The translations under genes were made by a program, and so were the position numbers. A stretch of 64,000 nucleotides of DNA, taken from Tricholoma matsutake (lineage: Eukaryota > Basidiomycota > Agaricomycetes > Agaricales > Tricholomataceae). The notes below the pieces were generated by a model that was not told where the DNA came from, did no database searches, and worked only from the letters and a program-made list of their open reading frames with translations. The stretch covers positions 3,720,001 through 3,784,000 of the forward strand of contig AP026543.1 of the NCBI GenBank assembly GCA_026075535.2, read 5' to 3'. Of the stretch, positions 1 to 11,432 are shown one piece after another; the first letter of the stretch is position 1, and each line of letters begins with the position of its first letter.

Positions 1-1
1 A

Positions 2-649
2 GTTCTCAAGCCTTTGTTTGACGCCGGCGGTAAATATGACGGAAAAGTGAAGGCTGTAATTAGGCTTCAAGTCCAGCCATGGCATTCCTCTTCCACATTT
101 ACCCATGAATCGGCGTTAGCAGTGAGTACAGGCTGGTCTACCTAGCGTCAGCTGTCAATGCCTTTGACAGATAGCGCGCGTTTCCCCGGAACACTTCTGG
201 CCCTACAGCCTTGCTGTACGTTCCTCTCACAGGCACGAGATCTTGATTATCCCCCTAAAGCATCTTTTCGCAGCTGTTCAAAAAACAGGGCGACTTCTTT
301 GACCTTCCAACGTCCACTCTCACGCCGTTACAAATACGCGCAAACCTCGCTAACATCGCAGCTGAAGTCATCCCCTCCGACCGGATGGATCAATTCAGAG
401 AGCTTCTCAAGCTGAAAGATTCTCCGAATGGCGGAATAGCAGTCACAGATGATCTTAAGTACACTGGTGCGTGTAGACCTCTCAGATTGCTTTCAATAAA
501 CCTGACTGACTGCAGTCAAATTCTCGCGACAAAACTCGATCCATGTGTCGCCGACTGTCTTGTGGGATGGGTTGGTAGCCAGCGAGATTTCCAGTAGCTG
601 GGGAGAAAAGGAATGGAAAGAGTTCCTCGTTGCTAAGGTCAAAGTCTGA
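2..649 (+). CDS. Thioredoxin-fold (DsbA-like) protein, 3' part
   Basis: The 3' part of a gene that begins before the window. Four exons can be joined: 2..121, 171..215, 274..466 and 516..649 (492 nt, 163 residues plus TGA). All three introns are GT-AG and about 49-58 bp, and the frame stays open across every junction. Recognisable stretches are VQPWHSSSTFTHE near the start, SPEHFWPYSLALF in the middle and HVSPTVLWDG near the end. The last has the form of the cis-proline loop of thioredoxin-like and DsbA-like proteins. That fold usually serves thiol-disulfide exchange, but the active-site region lies outside the window, so redox activity cannot be judged. I recall similar uncharacterised fungal proteins annotated only as thioredoxin-like fold. 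The gene converges on the - strand gene that ends at 793, leaving 143 bp between stop codons. Confidence 0.82.
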
Positions 650-792
650 TTATCATAGACAAGTATCATAATCATACACTGTACTACTAGTAATACATTA
701 AATGTAGTGTAATTGTGGACTCTTCAAGACATCCCATATTATCCAAAAAATGATGATATTTTAGTAAGAACTTCGATCAGATGCAACATTCT

Positions 793-2068
793 TCATGACC
801 ACCGTAGATTCCGTGTTGACTTATCGCTAGTTTGAGATGTAGCCAGAGAGGGTTTGCGACCTACATCAGGCAGGCTAGTCGAGACGATCGTCTGGGGACC
901 TCCAGAGGAAAAACCCATGATTGTCTTACTTCCGAGGGACTGGAAATCTAGCCGAGCGCCGACCTTGAAGATGTCGGACTTCCAGATTCGTTGATAGATA
1001 TGAGAATCGTTAAAGGGGAGTGCAAACGCTATCGTCGGCTCGTCAGCAGATATGTTAATCAGTGATTTGATCCAGACACGTATTCGATGTGATGCGCCAA
1101 TAGGTGTTGATGCGATAGGGACAGTACTGATAGTACGAGTGATGAAAGGGAGCATAACGAACGAGGTGGACCTGGTTGCTTACTAAATGAGGAACGTTAC
1201 CGTGCGAGGATCACCATCTATGCGCAGCTGAATATCATCAAAGAGGCTGCCCCCCACACCACTCGCTTCATAGGCCATGGCGTACTTATACATGTTTTCA
1301 TAAACTCGTTGCCATCTTGAGGTATATGAGCTTCTGTTGACACATCGGAGCAAAATATGCTTACCGTATGATGAACGTAACCAGAGCCTTTCCAACAAAC
1401 CCATGATAGAGTTGTGTTCTTGCATCGACGCTCTTCAGCCGCGCGAAGGATGCTTCACTGACTGTATTGAAGTCGAGATCCTTGCCCACCCACAAATCAT
1501 CCCCGCCAAATAATCGATGATCGATGCCAGACACGCGCAGCCAGACACGGAAGGACCATAAGCTCCCTGGGGGGATGCTTGTTTTACCGGGGAACACACT
1601 TTTTTGGGTAGTGTTAGTAGTAATTCCAGAGTTGCCTAACACTTGCACTGCACCCACAAAACAGCAAAGTTGAGTGACCGTGGATCGACATGAAGTCGGC
1701 GAATAATAGGTTCTCCGAGAGATCGTTCGACCCCGTTGGCTCTGAAGGAGAGCTTGAACGTATATTCTCCAGGTTCTGGTTTACCAGATACAGGCTCGAC
1801 TCTAACATTTCGGATAAATTCAGGGTAGCATAAAGATTGAGAAAAACATACGTTATGAGAAACTGCAGAGGTGTCGACGCTGCCAACAAGGAGTATGTGT
1901 AGAGGTAGCGTTCGCGTCGAATTGGAGGGTCACTTGGTGGCCGGGAGGTACTGGTTGGGGACATGAGGCTTGTGCTGATCTGATCAGAATGTGAACATAC
2001 CTTGATAACTGGTCAGACGCAGTACGCCAGTGCACGCTCTTGTTGGTCGCACCGCTATTACTAGTCAT
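793..2068 (-). CDS. Six-exon conserved-looking protein of unknown function, 336 aa
   Basis: A complete gene on the complement strand: exons 2068..2001, 1950..1852, 1801..1658, 1598..1365, 1315..1184 and 1126..793. The total of 1011 nt is a whole number of codons (336 residues plus stop). Each intron is 49-59 bp with GT-AG ends, and one contains TACTAAC. The spliced protein has beta-strand-like stretches (PEPGEYTFKLSFR, SLWSFRVWLRVSG), then FGGDDLWVGKD, GGSLFDDIQLRIDGDPR and YQRIWKSDIFKVGARLDF. The C-terminal 30 or so residues are Ser/Thr-rich and probably disordered. No signal peptide or transmembrane segment is obvious. I do not recognise the family and assign no function. The consistent phase of six exons is the main evidence that it is a real gene. 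The start is the first ATG of the open first exon. Confidence 0.75.
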
Positions 2069-2991
2069 GGTGATCCGAGGGAATATTCAGGTTGACCCGA
2101 ATATTTCACCCAGGAATATTTGCTCCTACCTTCTAGAGACGACAGAATCATAATCCGGACATTCATCGAGCTTCAAATGCATAAGTTTGTCATGAAGAAA
2201 AGTCGTGTCAGGGAGCGCCATCGAAGTAGAGAAAAGAGGAGTTGTCAGCTAATGCCGGAAACATTTTACTTAAACAGTGCTGAAACCCTGAGCATAGGAA
2301 AGCCAAACATCGGATCAACTGCCTCAAACTCTGATCATATTACAGCTTCGATGATCATGATGAACTCGAAGGCACACACCCACACTGAATTCTTTAGTTG
2401 CCGTATTATCCAGATGCACCTGCTGCGTACACACGCACCAAAAAAAAATGGAATCACCAGACCCAAGAACGTCTCAGACAATTGTTATTGACATCAGGAA
2501 GCTAGACCTTTTCGGAAATTCTTGTCCCAGGTGTTTTTGGTTGAATGGAAAATCTGAAAAATAAAGAAAAATCTTAAAATGTGAGGTGTGTTACTCATGT
2601 ATGGCTCCTGAAGCCTCCTGAAGCCTTAAGGTAGAAGACCGCCAACGTCACGTGTCGTTACTTTCTGTGACGGTAACACGCCAAAAAAAGGCGAAAATTC
2701 TTCGAAACAGCTCTAGAACATGTTGAGACAAGATTCTTCTAGTTTTGTTTAATACGAACCCTTCGGATACTTGTAGAGGCCTTCTATTCCAAACCACATC
2801 ATGTAGGAATAAGTATTCGGTGAGGAATTCAACAATAAATGATTATAACTATGTACTGATTGATCAACTGTCAATACACCTATGACAATTGTGTACTATA
2901 ATGTGTGAAACATATTTACCTGAAGTAAGTAAATTAGAGTGGATAATTTTAATTGCAGATTATAAACTAATTGAATGTAGCCTTTTCGAGA
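2069..2991. other. Intergenic stretch, no gene supported
   Basis: Upstream region of the unknown gene at 793-2068 and left border of the transposon island. A 123-codon + strand ORF at 2120-2491 has low-complexity composition and no recognisable motif. From about 2540 the DNA turns AT-rich. I see no tRNA, terminal repeat or conserved protein here. Confidence 0.5.
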
Positions 2992-3511
2992 TCATTCATA
3001 CTTTCTCTGAGTTGCTGCCCACACAGCTTGTTGTCCATTGAGTCCTTTGTCATATGCATCAATAAATAGGCGGGAATGGTTTGCAAAGCTAAAACTTGTT
3101 TATCAGTACACAATGGTTAGATTTTTATAGATGAGTAACACACCGTCACATCGAATCAAGAGGAACAGCATCTAATGCTGTCAATGCATTTCTCTCGAGA
3201 TGATCTTCTCGAGATGACTCTGGATTCAGTCGGTAAAGGCGCTTGGCATAACCCCAACACTGCTCAATGAAATTGAGCTCACAGTGAAATTTCAATAAGA
3301 AGATGACTTGAAATCCATGCACACTGCAAGTTTCTTCAAGGATGGTGTCAACATGGGCAAAGTTGGGCTCATTGAATAATACTCGATGGCAGCAGCAGTC
3401 TATGGCAGGGGGCACACATTTGAAATTCTTGCATTCCACCTGTAGTTTACTTGCATCTTTGAAGCCATGTTCTTCAAGAATTGTGGTGCCTTTGAAAACT
3501 CCTGCATGCTG

Positions 3512-3790
3512 TGTTGAGATTTCGAGCTCAGCCCTCAGTTGCCTGTGGTTGCCTGCGGTCACAGTAATATTTTCTTGTTACATGTTACATTCTATTTATG
3601 GGTTACTATGTATCTATGCTATGGTTTCACTTGATGTGTATCATAGATATTGTTTATTATTTACTGATTAGTATATAAAGCTTGTGTATCGTAGTAGTTG
3701 TGCTCTTCGAGCACTTATACAAATGGGCTCTGCTAGAGTTGGTCATCTGCAACTTCTGGGTGAGGCCTCTGCTTGAGGAAAATTCCAACA
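3512..3790 (+). repeat. 5' LTR of E1
   Basis: 279 bp, TG...CA ends, direct repeat of 4982-5260 with a few percent divergence. A TATATAAAG-like box lies near 3671-3679. Confidence 0.9.
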
Positions 3791-4104
3791 TAAGTGCTCA
3801 TCCATCCCGTTAACTCTGTGTATCCACCCCTGCCTCATGAAGGCTGAAATTCACCTTGCGGCACCATAACTGTATCTCGGATTGTGTCGGCAAGCCCTTG
3901 GAACTTGTGCGTGGCAGAGACTGGACTTCTGCATCATTGGCACACCTGTGACTCTTTGCTTTGTGACTCAGCAGACACTGTACTTCTGCTTTGGCTTGTG
4001 ATCCATGACAACTCACATACTTCGGCTATTGTGATCGGCCACAACTCACACAACAATACCACACTTCCATTCTTTCAATTATTGACATCTTCTAATCAAT
4101 CATT

Positions 4105-4872
4105 ATGTCATTGGAGTCTGTTTGGCTCCCAGTGCTCAATCATACAAACTATGCAGAGTGGGTTTTACGGATGGAGGCAGTTTTAATCTGGGGAGGTTTC
4201 TGGGATCTTGTCACTGGAGATGAGAAGTTAGAGGATGAGAATGATGAGAAGAAGAAGCAGGCTTTCAAGAAGAGACAGGCTCAGTGCAGAGTGGAGATAG
4301 TGTTGAGAGTTGAAGACTTGCAGTTACCCCACATGACAGGTGGTGATCCAAAAACAATTTGGGATGCCCTCGCTGCAGTCCATTGTGCTCGAGGTTTTGG
4401 AAGTCATCTTCAACTTTGTCGGCAATCCATGGAAGGTTGGATTGGGGAGGTGCGTTCATGTGCTAACAAACTCAAGGCAATCAATGTCGACATCTCAGAT
4501 GAGGATATCATTGTTGTCCTTACTGCTGGTTTACCCCCTTCCTACACCACCACCATCATCTCTCTTGATGCTGTCAAGTCTAAAGAACTTACTCTCAATT
4601 TTGTCATTACCCATCTTCTCAATGAGGAAGGTCGACAAGTCATTTCCACAGATATTCCTGAAGTCAAGAAGGAAGAATCTGACAATGCCGCAATGTCCGC
4701 AATGTCCATGCACACTGACATTCAGTGCTTTTACTGTTTGGAGATGGGACATTTCTCCAACACTTGTCCTGTGAAGGCTAAGGAGAACAAGGAGAGGGGG
4801 GATAAGGGCCATTGCAAGATAACTGCCCAGCTTGCCATAGTGGACTCAGATGAAGAAGAATATGCTTTTTGA
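4105..4872 (+). CDS. Gag polyprotein of gag-only LTR element, 255 aa
   Basis: An uninterrupted reading frame coding a copia-type Gag. The N-terminus (LNHTNYAEWVLRMEAVL, residues about 10-26) matches the usual start of copia Gag proteins that bind as a capsid-like helical domain (UBN2/DUF4219 type). DPKTIWDALAAVH and GLPPSYTTTI are further family landmarks. A zinc knuckle of form C-X2-C-X4-H-X4-C (CFYCLEMGHFSNTC, about residues 211-224) would bind RNA. The protein ends in an acidic tail (DSDEEEYAF). In the particle it would package the element's RNA. It ends with a normal stop and is not fused to pol. It is the only intact retroelement ORF in the window, which suggests it is young or still maintained. 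Confidence 0.88.
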   Translation: MSLESVWLPVLNHTNYAEWVLRMEAVLIWGGFWDLVTGDEKLEDENDEKKKQAFKKRQAQCRVEIVLRVEDLQLPHMTGGDPKTIWDALAAVHCARGFGSHLQLCRQSMEGWIGEVRSCANKLKAINVDISDEDIIVVLTAGLPPSYTTTIISLDAVKSKELTLNFVITHLLNEEGRQVISTDIPEVKKEESDNAAMSAMSMHTDIQCFYCLEMGHFSNTCPVKAKENKERGDKGHCKITAQLAIVDSDEEEYAF

Positions 4873-4981
4873 AGGACAATTTCCATTGTTTATTTATTGT
4901 GCATCAGTTTCCCTTGTCTACATTCTTTTGCTTGAGGGGGTGTCAACTTGTTACTGTTTGCCATCTTCGCTCAAGGGGGTG

Positions 4982-5260
4982 TGTTGAGATTTTGAGCTCA
5001 GCCCTCAGTTGCCTGCGGTCGCCAGCGGTCACAGTAATATTTTCTTGTTACATGTTACATTCTATTTATGGGTTACTATGTATCTATGCTATGGTTTCAC
5101 TTGATGTGTATCATAGATATTGTTTATTATTTACTGATTAGTATATAAAGCTTGTGTATCATAGTAGTTGTGTTTTTCAAGCACTTATACAAATGGGCTT
5201 GGCTAGAGTTGGTCATCTGCAGCTTCTGGGTGAGGCCTCTGCTTGAGGAAAATTCCAACA
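4982..5260 (+). repeat. 3' LTR of E1
   Basis: 279 bp, same ends as the 5' LTR. Preceded by the polypurine tract and followed by TGCTG. Confidence 0.9.
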
Positions 5261-5690
5261 TGCTGGTGTCCTTCCACAAAATAAAATGACTGCAAAGTAC
5301 CATTAGGAAGAACCATATCACCCATCTGAAATTTCTCCTTGACAATTGACCCATTAGCATTGTAGACTAATTTTCTCACAGCGTCATGTATACGCACTCT
5401 AAGTTTACAGCAGTGTGTGTATTGGAACCTGCAGTGTTGGAAATATTTGGCTATGGAGTGATGCTTCATATCAGTGAGTCTACACCAGGTTGCACAAAGA
5501 CTTACAGGGCTCTTTTCTTTTTCACTGCTCTGGGATACAGGCATGGCTCCTGCTGGGACTCCTGCACTTAGACGAGCCTTCTTTAGGTTTGATAGCCATG
5601 CTAAGCTGCCTTTGCACTTTGTCCCCATGCAGCCAGCAGATGCAGGAGGTGTCATGCAGGCACAATTGCCAAATATGACATGTTATCTAT

Positions 5691-6286
5691 AAACTTTTGA
5701 ATTCCAATTCAGGTACATCATTTTACATAAAATTGACTTTCTGGGAACCTTCTAGGACATATTTAGACCAATTCCTATTGACTATATTTTGTATAAACTG
5801 CATGTGTGAAGTTCTGAGGAGCATTTTTCCTGTTTTGGTGCAAAATTTACCAATTTGACAGTTGTCATGCTATTCACATGATGTTGGTGGGCAATGGATG
5901 TCTTCTACCTTACAGCAGACAGCCAGGGGTGGATATTGTATGGTTTACTAGTAATACGATGGCAAAATGTGAGGTAAGTGAACCATGGCACCAGGCAAGC
6001 TCATGAACATGCCACAAGGTTAAGCCATATTTACTTGATGATGAGCAGCGAACTGGGTGTTGCCATGTTTTCAGTACTCACTGTGGCAGCTTTTTTTTGA
6101 ATATCCATAAGCAAGGTTTATGCTGGTGCTTACAACAGCATCTAGTTCCAATAGAAGTTGACAAAAGATTTAGGAGTGCAAAGATCTCATTGGTGCATCG
6201 GTGGCACAAGCGAAAATCTCATTGTTGTTGACATTTGTGATGCAAACAGATTATATGCTGTGTACATGGAAGTAGATTCCAGGGGA
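5691..6286. other. Degenerate transposon DNA, no gene called
   Basis: AT-rich sequence upstream of DDE copy 1. A block at about 5800-5925 (ending ATGGATGTCTTCTACCTTAC) resembles 17190-17285 upstream of DDE copy 2, so it is probably the 5' region of that transposon family. No coding frame is convincing. Confidence 0.45.
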
Positions 6287-6291
6287 GCTGG

Positions 6292-6580
6292 TGTTGTAGG
6301 TATCCCGTTCCGCTATTCTTAATTTAGATACATCAACTATGGTCTTCCACTATTCCGTCGTCGACTACTTTAGTAATGTATCGTTATTATCCCACCTCAG
6401 TGTTTTACCATTTACTGAGGTGTAAGTTCTTATTCTATACTTCATTATATCTCATTACTTACTTGTAGTAGTCATACATTATTCTCCTTTAGGTACTACT
6501 ACACAACTTAGTGTTTTACCATTCACTAAGGTTCATACATTATTCTCCTTTAGTCTCGAATTTGGTACCTGCGTTTCACA
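6292..6580 (+). repeat. 5' LTR of Copia-1
   Basis: 289 bp. It differs from the 3' LTR at 12 positions by my alignment. All are transitions and ten lie at CpG-derived sites. Confidence 0.92.
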
Positions 6581-6592
6581 GGTTATGGGCCC
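6581..6592 (+). promoter_or_regulatory. Primer binding site, half-tRNA(iMet) type
   Basis: The twelve bases GGTTATGGGCCC follow the 5' LTR with no gap. They differ at one position from the copia-type site complementary to the anticodon arm of initiator methionine tRNA (GGTTATGAGCCC). The ATG within it, at 6585, is in frame with gag. Confidence 0.7.
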
Positions 6593-9500
6593 TGCCGATA
6601 TCTCCGACATGTCTTCGACTGCCAGCAATCAAACTCTCAACCTTCCAAAGCTCCGGGGTGATAGCTCCAATTGGGCAACCTACCAGGAGCGAGTGATCAA
6701 TTACCTCACGTTGAAAGGGTTGAAGAAGCATGTTTTGGGTACCATGCATCAACCAGTTAAGCTCGAGGAGCAGAGCAGGGGAAACTTCAAACCTGGTGGC
6801 ACAACCCTGCTAACCGACAGTGAGCTCGAGAAGCACGAGGAAGATAAAGATTCCTATGAGCAAAAGCATGCAGCCGTTCGGGAGGTTATCTACCGGACGG
6901 TCGACAAATCTACGTTCCTCCAGATCAAGAATGAGACTGATGCTGCTGCTGTATGGAAGAAGGTCACCTCAATCCATGCTGACAAAGGCATGATGTTCGA
7001 AACGAACCTTTTGACACAACTCCAGTCAATTCGTTATGTTGAAAATGGGGATATGCAGGAACATCTCACGAAGATGACAGAGATAAAGGAACGGCTCACA
7101 GAAATGAACCGCCCAGTCTCCAATGAATCATTTGTGTCTTATATCCGCACATCACTCTCACTTGTTCCAAATTACTGAACCCTACTCACCACATTGAGTG
7201 CATCTTCCCATGAGTCTGGAAAGAAACTCACTAGTACAAATCTCATGTGGCATCTCAACGAAGAAGTGAATGCTATGGCTCTTGAAGACTCAATCAATAA
7301 GTCGAACACAGCTATGTTTGCAGCTATGACAAAGTCTAAAGGGGCGAAGGGCAAGGATAAACCAAAGTTGGACAAACGTTGCTCTAACGTTAATTGTGGG
7401 AAGGAGGGTCACACGAAGGACCAGTGCTATGCAAAAGGAGGGGGGAAAGAGAAGGAGGCACCAGAATGGTACAAGAAAATGGCTGAAAGGAAAGCAAAGG
7501 CATCAGCGAGTGTGAACACCACCGAGAAAACTCAGGACGACGATTTGGAAAACTACGCGATGCTCACTTACAGCCTTCCTGATGATCCTACTGCCCTCAT
7601 CATCACCTCTGACTTTTTAGCTGAGGCCCATGCAATTCCCAAATCCCAATCAAACGGTATAATTCTTGATAGTGGTGCCAGCAGGCACTTCTCACCAGAT
7701 CGTTTGAAGCTCCTGAATTACAGGGACATCAACCCAGAACCTATAAGAGCTGCCGATGGAAGAACATTCAGTGCACTTGGTATGGGTGATCTAAAGGTCG
7801 AGCTACCTAACGGAGATCAAAAATCAACTCCTATAATGCTCAAGAATGTCTACTACTCACCACACATGGCATTTACATTGATGTCTGTGTCTTGTGTCGA
7901 TAAGGCTGGATTTTCCCTTTACATCAAGGGTGGAGGCTGTGTCATTCAGAGCGCAAACTCGAACATTATTGGAGGTATCCCTCTTGTTCGGGGGCTTTAC
8001 TGAGTTGGTGGAGTTTTCAATCCATCTCCCACACCTGTCGCAAATTTGGCATCGAAGCTGATGTCAATCAGTGAGCTTCATCATAAAATGGGGCATATCA
8101 ATCACGATGATTTACGCAGGATGGTGAAAGAGGGGATGGTTAAAGGGGTCGAGCTCAATTATAACTCAAAACCCGAATTTTGCGAAGCCTGCATAAAGGC
8201 AAAAGCAGATTGAAAACCGTTTCCAAAAGAGAGCAAGACAGTCTACGAGAAGTATGGTGATAAAGTTGTTGGTGACTTATGGGGTCCAGCAAGGGTCGAG
8301 TCGTTGGGAGGAAAGAAATATTACTTCCTCCTACAAGATCTTAGCAGTCACGAAGAGAAAGTCTACTTTGAACGGGCTAAGTCAGAAGCCCTGAACGACT
8401 ACAAGAAGTATGAGGCATGGGCTTCAGTTCAACGCAGCGCGCAAATCAAGATATTTGGCTGTGACTGCAGTGGCGAATTTATGAGCAAGGAATTTACAAA
8501 CCACCTCAAAAATGCCGGAACTATTCACCATCTTACTGTACATGACTCCCCAGCCTCAAATGGAGCAGTCGAGAGGGGTAATCGAACTCATATGAACGAT
8601 GCCCATGCAATGATGATTGCTGCTGGACTACCTCGAAGTCTGTGGGCAGAAGCAGTGCGCCATGATGTCTGGCTGCATAACCGTGCACCGACACAAGCTC
8701 TAACTGGGCTGAAGACTCCCTTCGAAGTAGCCACTGGGAAGAAACCTGACCTTTCGCAGCTTTGTGAATGGGGTGCGATTATGGGTGAAACGTCTCGACA
8801 CAGGGAAATTGGACCCAAGAGCTGAAGAAGCCCAGTTTGTTGGCTTTGATGATGAGTCAAAAGGGTACAGGATTTATTGGCCTAAGAAATTTAGGATCAG
8901 TATCGAAAGGGATGTATACTTTGACAAAGATAGGGCTTTGCAGCCTGATGAAGTCCCGATTGAGGGGGTGGAGGATGTATTTGACAACCCAGACATTCCT
9001 CAGTCTTCTAACACCTTTGAACCTGCCAAAACTACACTAGATGTGCCTACTGACAACCCAGAACCCAAAAACATTGAAAACCCAGCTGAAAATCTCCTGA
9101 AAGTCACTCCTGACACCTTGGAGACACAGAACACACCTGTGCATCCTCCACACCAAATGGTGACCAGACGAAACTCCCTTAAAGGTCTAACTCCAATCGA
9201 CGAGGCTGAATATGGCCAAGGAAAGCACAAGCTGTAAGGGGACTAGGGGGGTGCCCTGTGTGTTTTTCCTATTTTTTATGTTCGTCCCATATTTTTCCCC
9301 ACCTCATTTCCTTCTATTCTTCATTTTCTATGATTTTTCTGGATTTTATTACTAATTTTCCCTTGCTATCATGTTTGTATATGTTGACACTTTTATATTT
9401 AGAGGCGGAGTACCCCTTCCGACACATACCCCTTGGTATGATGTCATTCAGCGGCCTTGATCCGCCTATCTCCGCCTTTTTCTATTTTTAGGTTATATTT

Positions 9501-11408
9501 GATTTTTGTCATCTTCACATATACTGGGCATCAGCAAGGGGATCCTTAGAGTTTTCTCTTCGGATTTCCCTTTGCTAGGTGCGCCCCCAATCCCTGTATT
9601 ATGTAGCATAATTTTAACTTCAGATTTCCCTTTGCTAGAGGCTCAGGTTGCCCTTATACAAGCGAGTTGCCAGCTCATGAGCTAGTGCCAACACTGCCAC
9701 CAATAATGTCGAGGGAGCCTTTATGCTTGAGGATGAAGGAAATCTTGAACCAGGGGGAGTAGAGTTGGATATAAATGAGGCAGAGTGGTTCGCGGAGCAC
9801 ACGTTGGCGATAAGCGAGGATGAACCTACATTGAAGGAAGTGTTGGAAGGTGATGAGCGCTCAGCTTGGTCAGACACGATTAATGCAGAACTCACCCAAA
9901 TGGAGAAGGTAAACGCATGGCGCCCTATCATTCGACCACCCAATGCCAACATCATCCCATCGTGGTATGTATTCCGTAGAAAACGCAATGGAAATGGCAG
10001 AGTTGTCCATCATAAAGCCTGACTTGTCGTAAAGGGCTTCAAGCAACAATTTGGTGTTGACTACACCGAAGTGTTCGCCCCAACTGTGCGTGCATCCACC
10101 CTCCGCATTCTCCTGTCATTTGCAGCTCAGAAAGGTGCTGCCATCCATCAATGTGATGTGAAAAATGCATACCTCAATTCTTGACTGCAAGACAGCCTGG
10201 TTATCTACTCGGATCTGCCTCCAAGATACTCGGATTTCCATGAATTACCAGCAGACCTAAAGAATGAAGCTGAAGTCATTGTGGAGTGGTTGGTTGCAGT
10301 ATATGGGAGCAAACAGGGAGCTCACAAATGGAGTGTTGAGGTGAAAACCTTCTTCACCAAATTGAACTACTCACTCTCCATCGCAGATGAGGCCATCTTC
10401 TACAAAGTTGATGGTGACAAGTACACCATCGTTGCCATGGCCACTGATGACTTCACAGTCATTTCTGAATCAACTGAGTCAGCCAATCTTTTGATCCAGA
10501 AGCAACTCACTGAACACTTTGAAATTTCTGACCTCGGTCCCATCAACTGGCTTCTAGGTGTCAGCATCACTCATGATGTTGAAGCCAAAACCATTTCCTT
10601 AAGTCAGCACGCTTACATCAAGCAAATCATCACTCATTTTGGTCTCGAAGATGCTCATACAGCCGCAACTCCACTGGAGCCTGGAATCGATCTTAGCCCA
10701 GACTCACCCGCAATCTCGCCCAAGCTCCTCATGCCAGCTGAGAAAACAAAGTACCAAGAAATGATAGGATGCCTTATGTATGCAACTGTCATGACTCATC
10801 CCGATATCGCGTTTGCAGTCTTGACTCTATCCCAGTACCTTGAAACCCCAAGTACTAGTCACCTCGTGGCCGTCACTCATGTATTCCGTTACCTTGTGGG
10901 AACAAAGGATCTCAAACTCGTTCTCGGCAGAACTCACTCCAAAATTTCGGGGTATTCAGATGCAGACTGGGCTTCCCATATGCACCGTCATTCTATTTCA
11001 GGATTCGTCTATTTTGTAGGCATCAGTGTTGTGACTTGGAGCAGCAAGAAGCAACCTATCGTCACCCTCTCTAGCACCGAGGCCGAATACATTGCGTTGA
11101 CACACACATCAAAGGACCTTTTATGAATTCACAAATTACTTACTGAAATTTCTTCTGTCTTTTCATTTACAGTACCTACTACTCTTTACTGTGACAACCA
11201 AGGTGCTATCTGCCTTTCGAAGGATTCTACTTTCCACGGACGCACCAAGCACATCGATGTTCATTTCCATTTCATTCGACAAACTATCACTTTGGGTCAC
11301 ATCACATTACAATACTGCAACACTAACGACATGATTGGCGACATTTTTACCAAGTCGCTTGCACAGGTCAAGTTTGAGAAATTCTGTTCTCTCCTTGGAC
11401 TCCTCTAA
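6585..11408 (+). pseudogene. Copia-1 gag-pol polyprotein, six TGA stops and one frameshift
   Basis: Gag from 6585, or from the in-frame ATG at 6609, carries a zinc knuckle CSNVNCGKEGHTKDQC near 7380-7428. The protease motif LDSGAS is near 7668. The integrase zinc region (HHKMGHINHDDL with CEACIKAKAD) lies near 8070-8210. The integrase core has DLWGP, CDCSGEF and VERGNRT. The reverse transcriptase has DYTEVFAPTVR and an active site of the form ATDD. The RNase H region has LSSTEAEYIAL and GRTKHIDVHFHFIRQ. Stops are all TGA: 7176, 8001, 8211, 10020, 10182 and 11124. At least five stand where arginine (CGA) fits. A single-base loss near 8767 shifts the frame; the frame is then consistent across the solo LTR once its 431 bp (LTR plus one duplication) are removed. 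The natural stop is TAA at 11406-11408. Confidence 0.9.
9233..9658 (+). mobile_element. Solo LTR of the Gypsy-B family inside Copia-1
   Basis: 426 bp, the same length as both LTRs of the element at 38066-44112 and clearly the same sequence. It begins TGTAAGGGG and ends CCCTTATA, flanked by CAAGC on both sides (9228-9232 and 9659-9663). No internal region remains, which is the usual result of recombination between two LTRs. It shows that the Gypsy-B family was active after Copia-1 inserted. Confidence 0.93.
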
Positions 11409-11432
11409 GGCCACATCCATCTCAAGGGGGAG

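Larger units (their letters stand above)
3512..5260 (+). mobile_element. Gag-only LTR retrotransposon E1 (copia-type gag, no pol)
   Basis: A complete small LTR element of 1749 bp. Two 279-bp LTRs (3512..3790 and 4982..5260) start TGTTGAGAT and end TCCAACA. Target duplication TGCTG lies at 3507-3511 and 5261-5265. The single gene is an intact gag at 4105..4872. A purine-rich tract (CAAGGGGGTG) abuts the 3' LTR. Only about 110 bp separate the gag stop from the 3' LTR, so there is no room for protease, integrase, reverse transcriptase or RNase H. The element must depend on another element's enzymes. It sits inside DDE transposase copy 1. The element at 31696-33302 is a second family with a related gag and a shared motif AAGTGCTCA just inside the 5' LTR. 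Confidence 0.9.
2992..5690 (-). pseudogene. DDE transposase relic, copy 1 (split by an LTR element)
   Basis: Remnant of the Agaricomycete DDE transposase family (Tc1/mariner-like DDE_3 type as I recall it), on the complement strand. The C-terminal half reads from about 3562 to 2992. It includes a cysteine-rich block (CKNFKC followed by DCCCHRVLFNEPNFAHVDTI), then FHCELNFIEQCWGYAKRLYR with the catalytic Glu of NFIE, an intron, and FANHSRLFIDAYDKGLNGQQ near the end. The gene continues on the far side of the inserted LTR element from 5261 to about 5690: FYFVEGHQHVGIF joins HAGVFKGTTILEEHGF across the insertion. The blocks holding the two catalytic aspartates, which copy 2 retains, are not visible, so this copy is internally deleted and dead. 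A 5-bp duplication TGCTG (3507-3511, 5261-5265) marks the insertion. Confidence 0.75.

Noticed and set aside
2120..2491. 123-codon + strand ORF
   Set aside because: No motif, no splice structure, low-complexity composition; consistent with chance in the upstream region of the 793-2068 gene.
9258..9491. A 77-codon hydrophobic ORF (MCFSYFLCSSHIFPH...) recurring at 38233-38466 and 43854-44207
   Set aside because: All three lie in the LTRs of the Gypsy-B family, so they recur because the LTR recurs. The peptide is Phe/Tyr-rich with no motif, and conservation equals that of the surrounding DNA.
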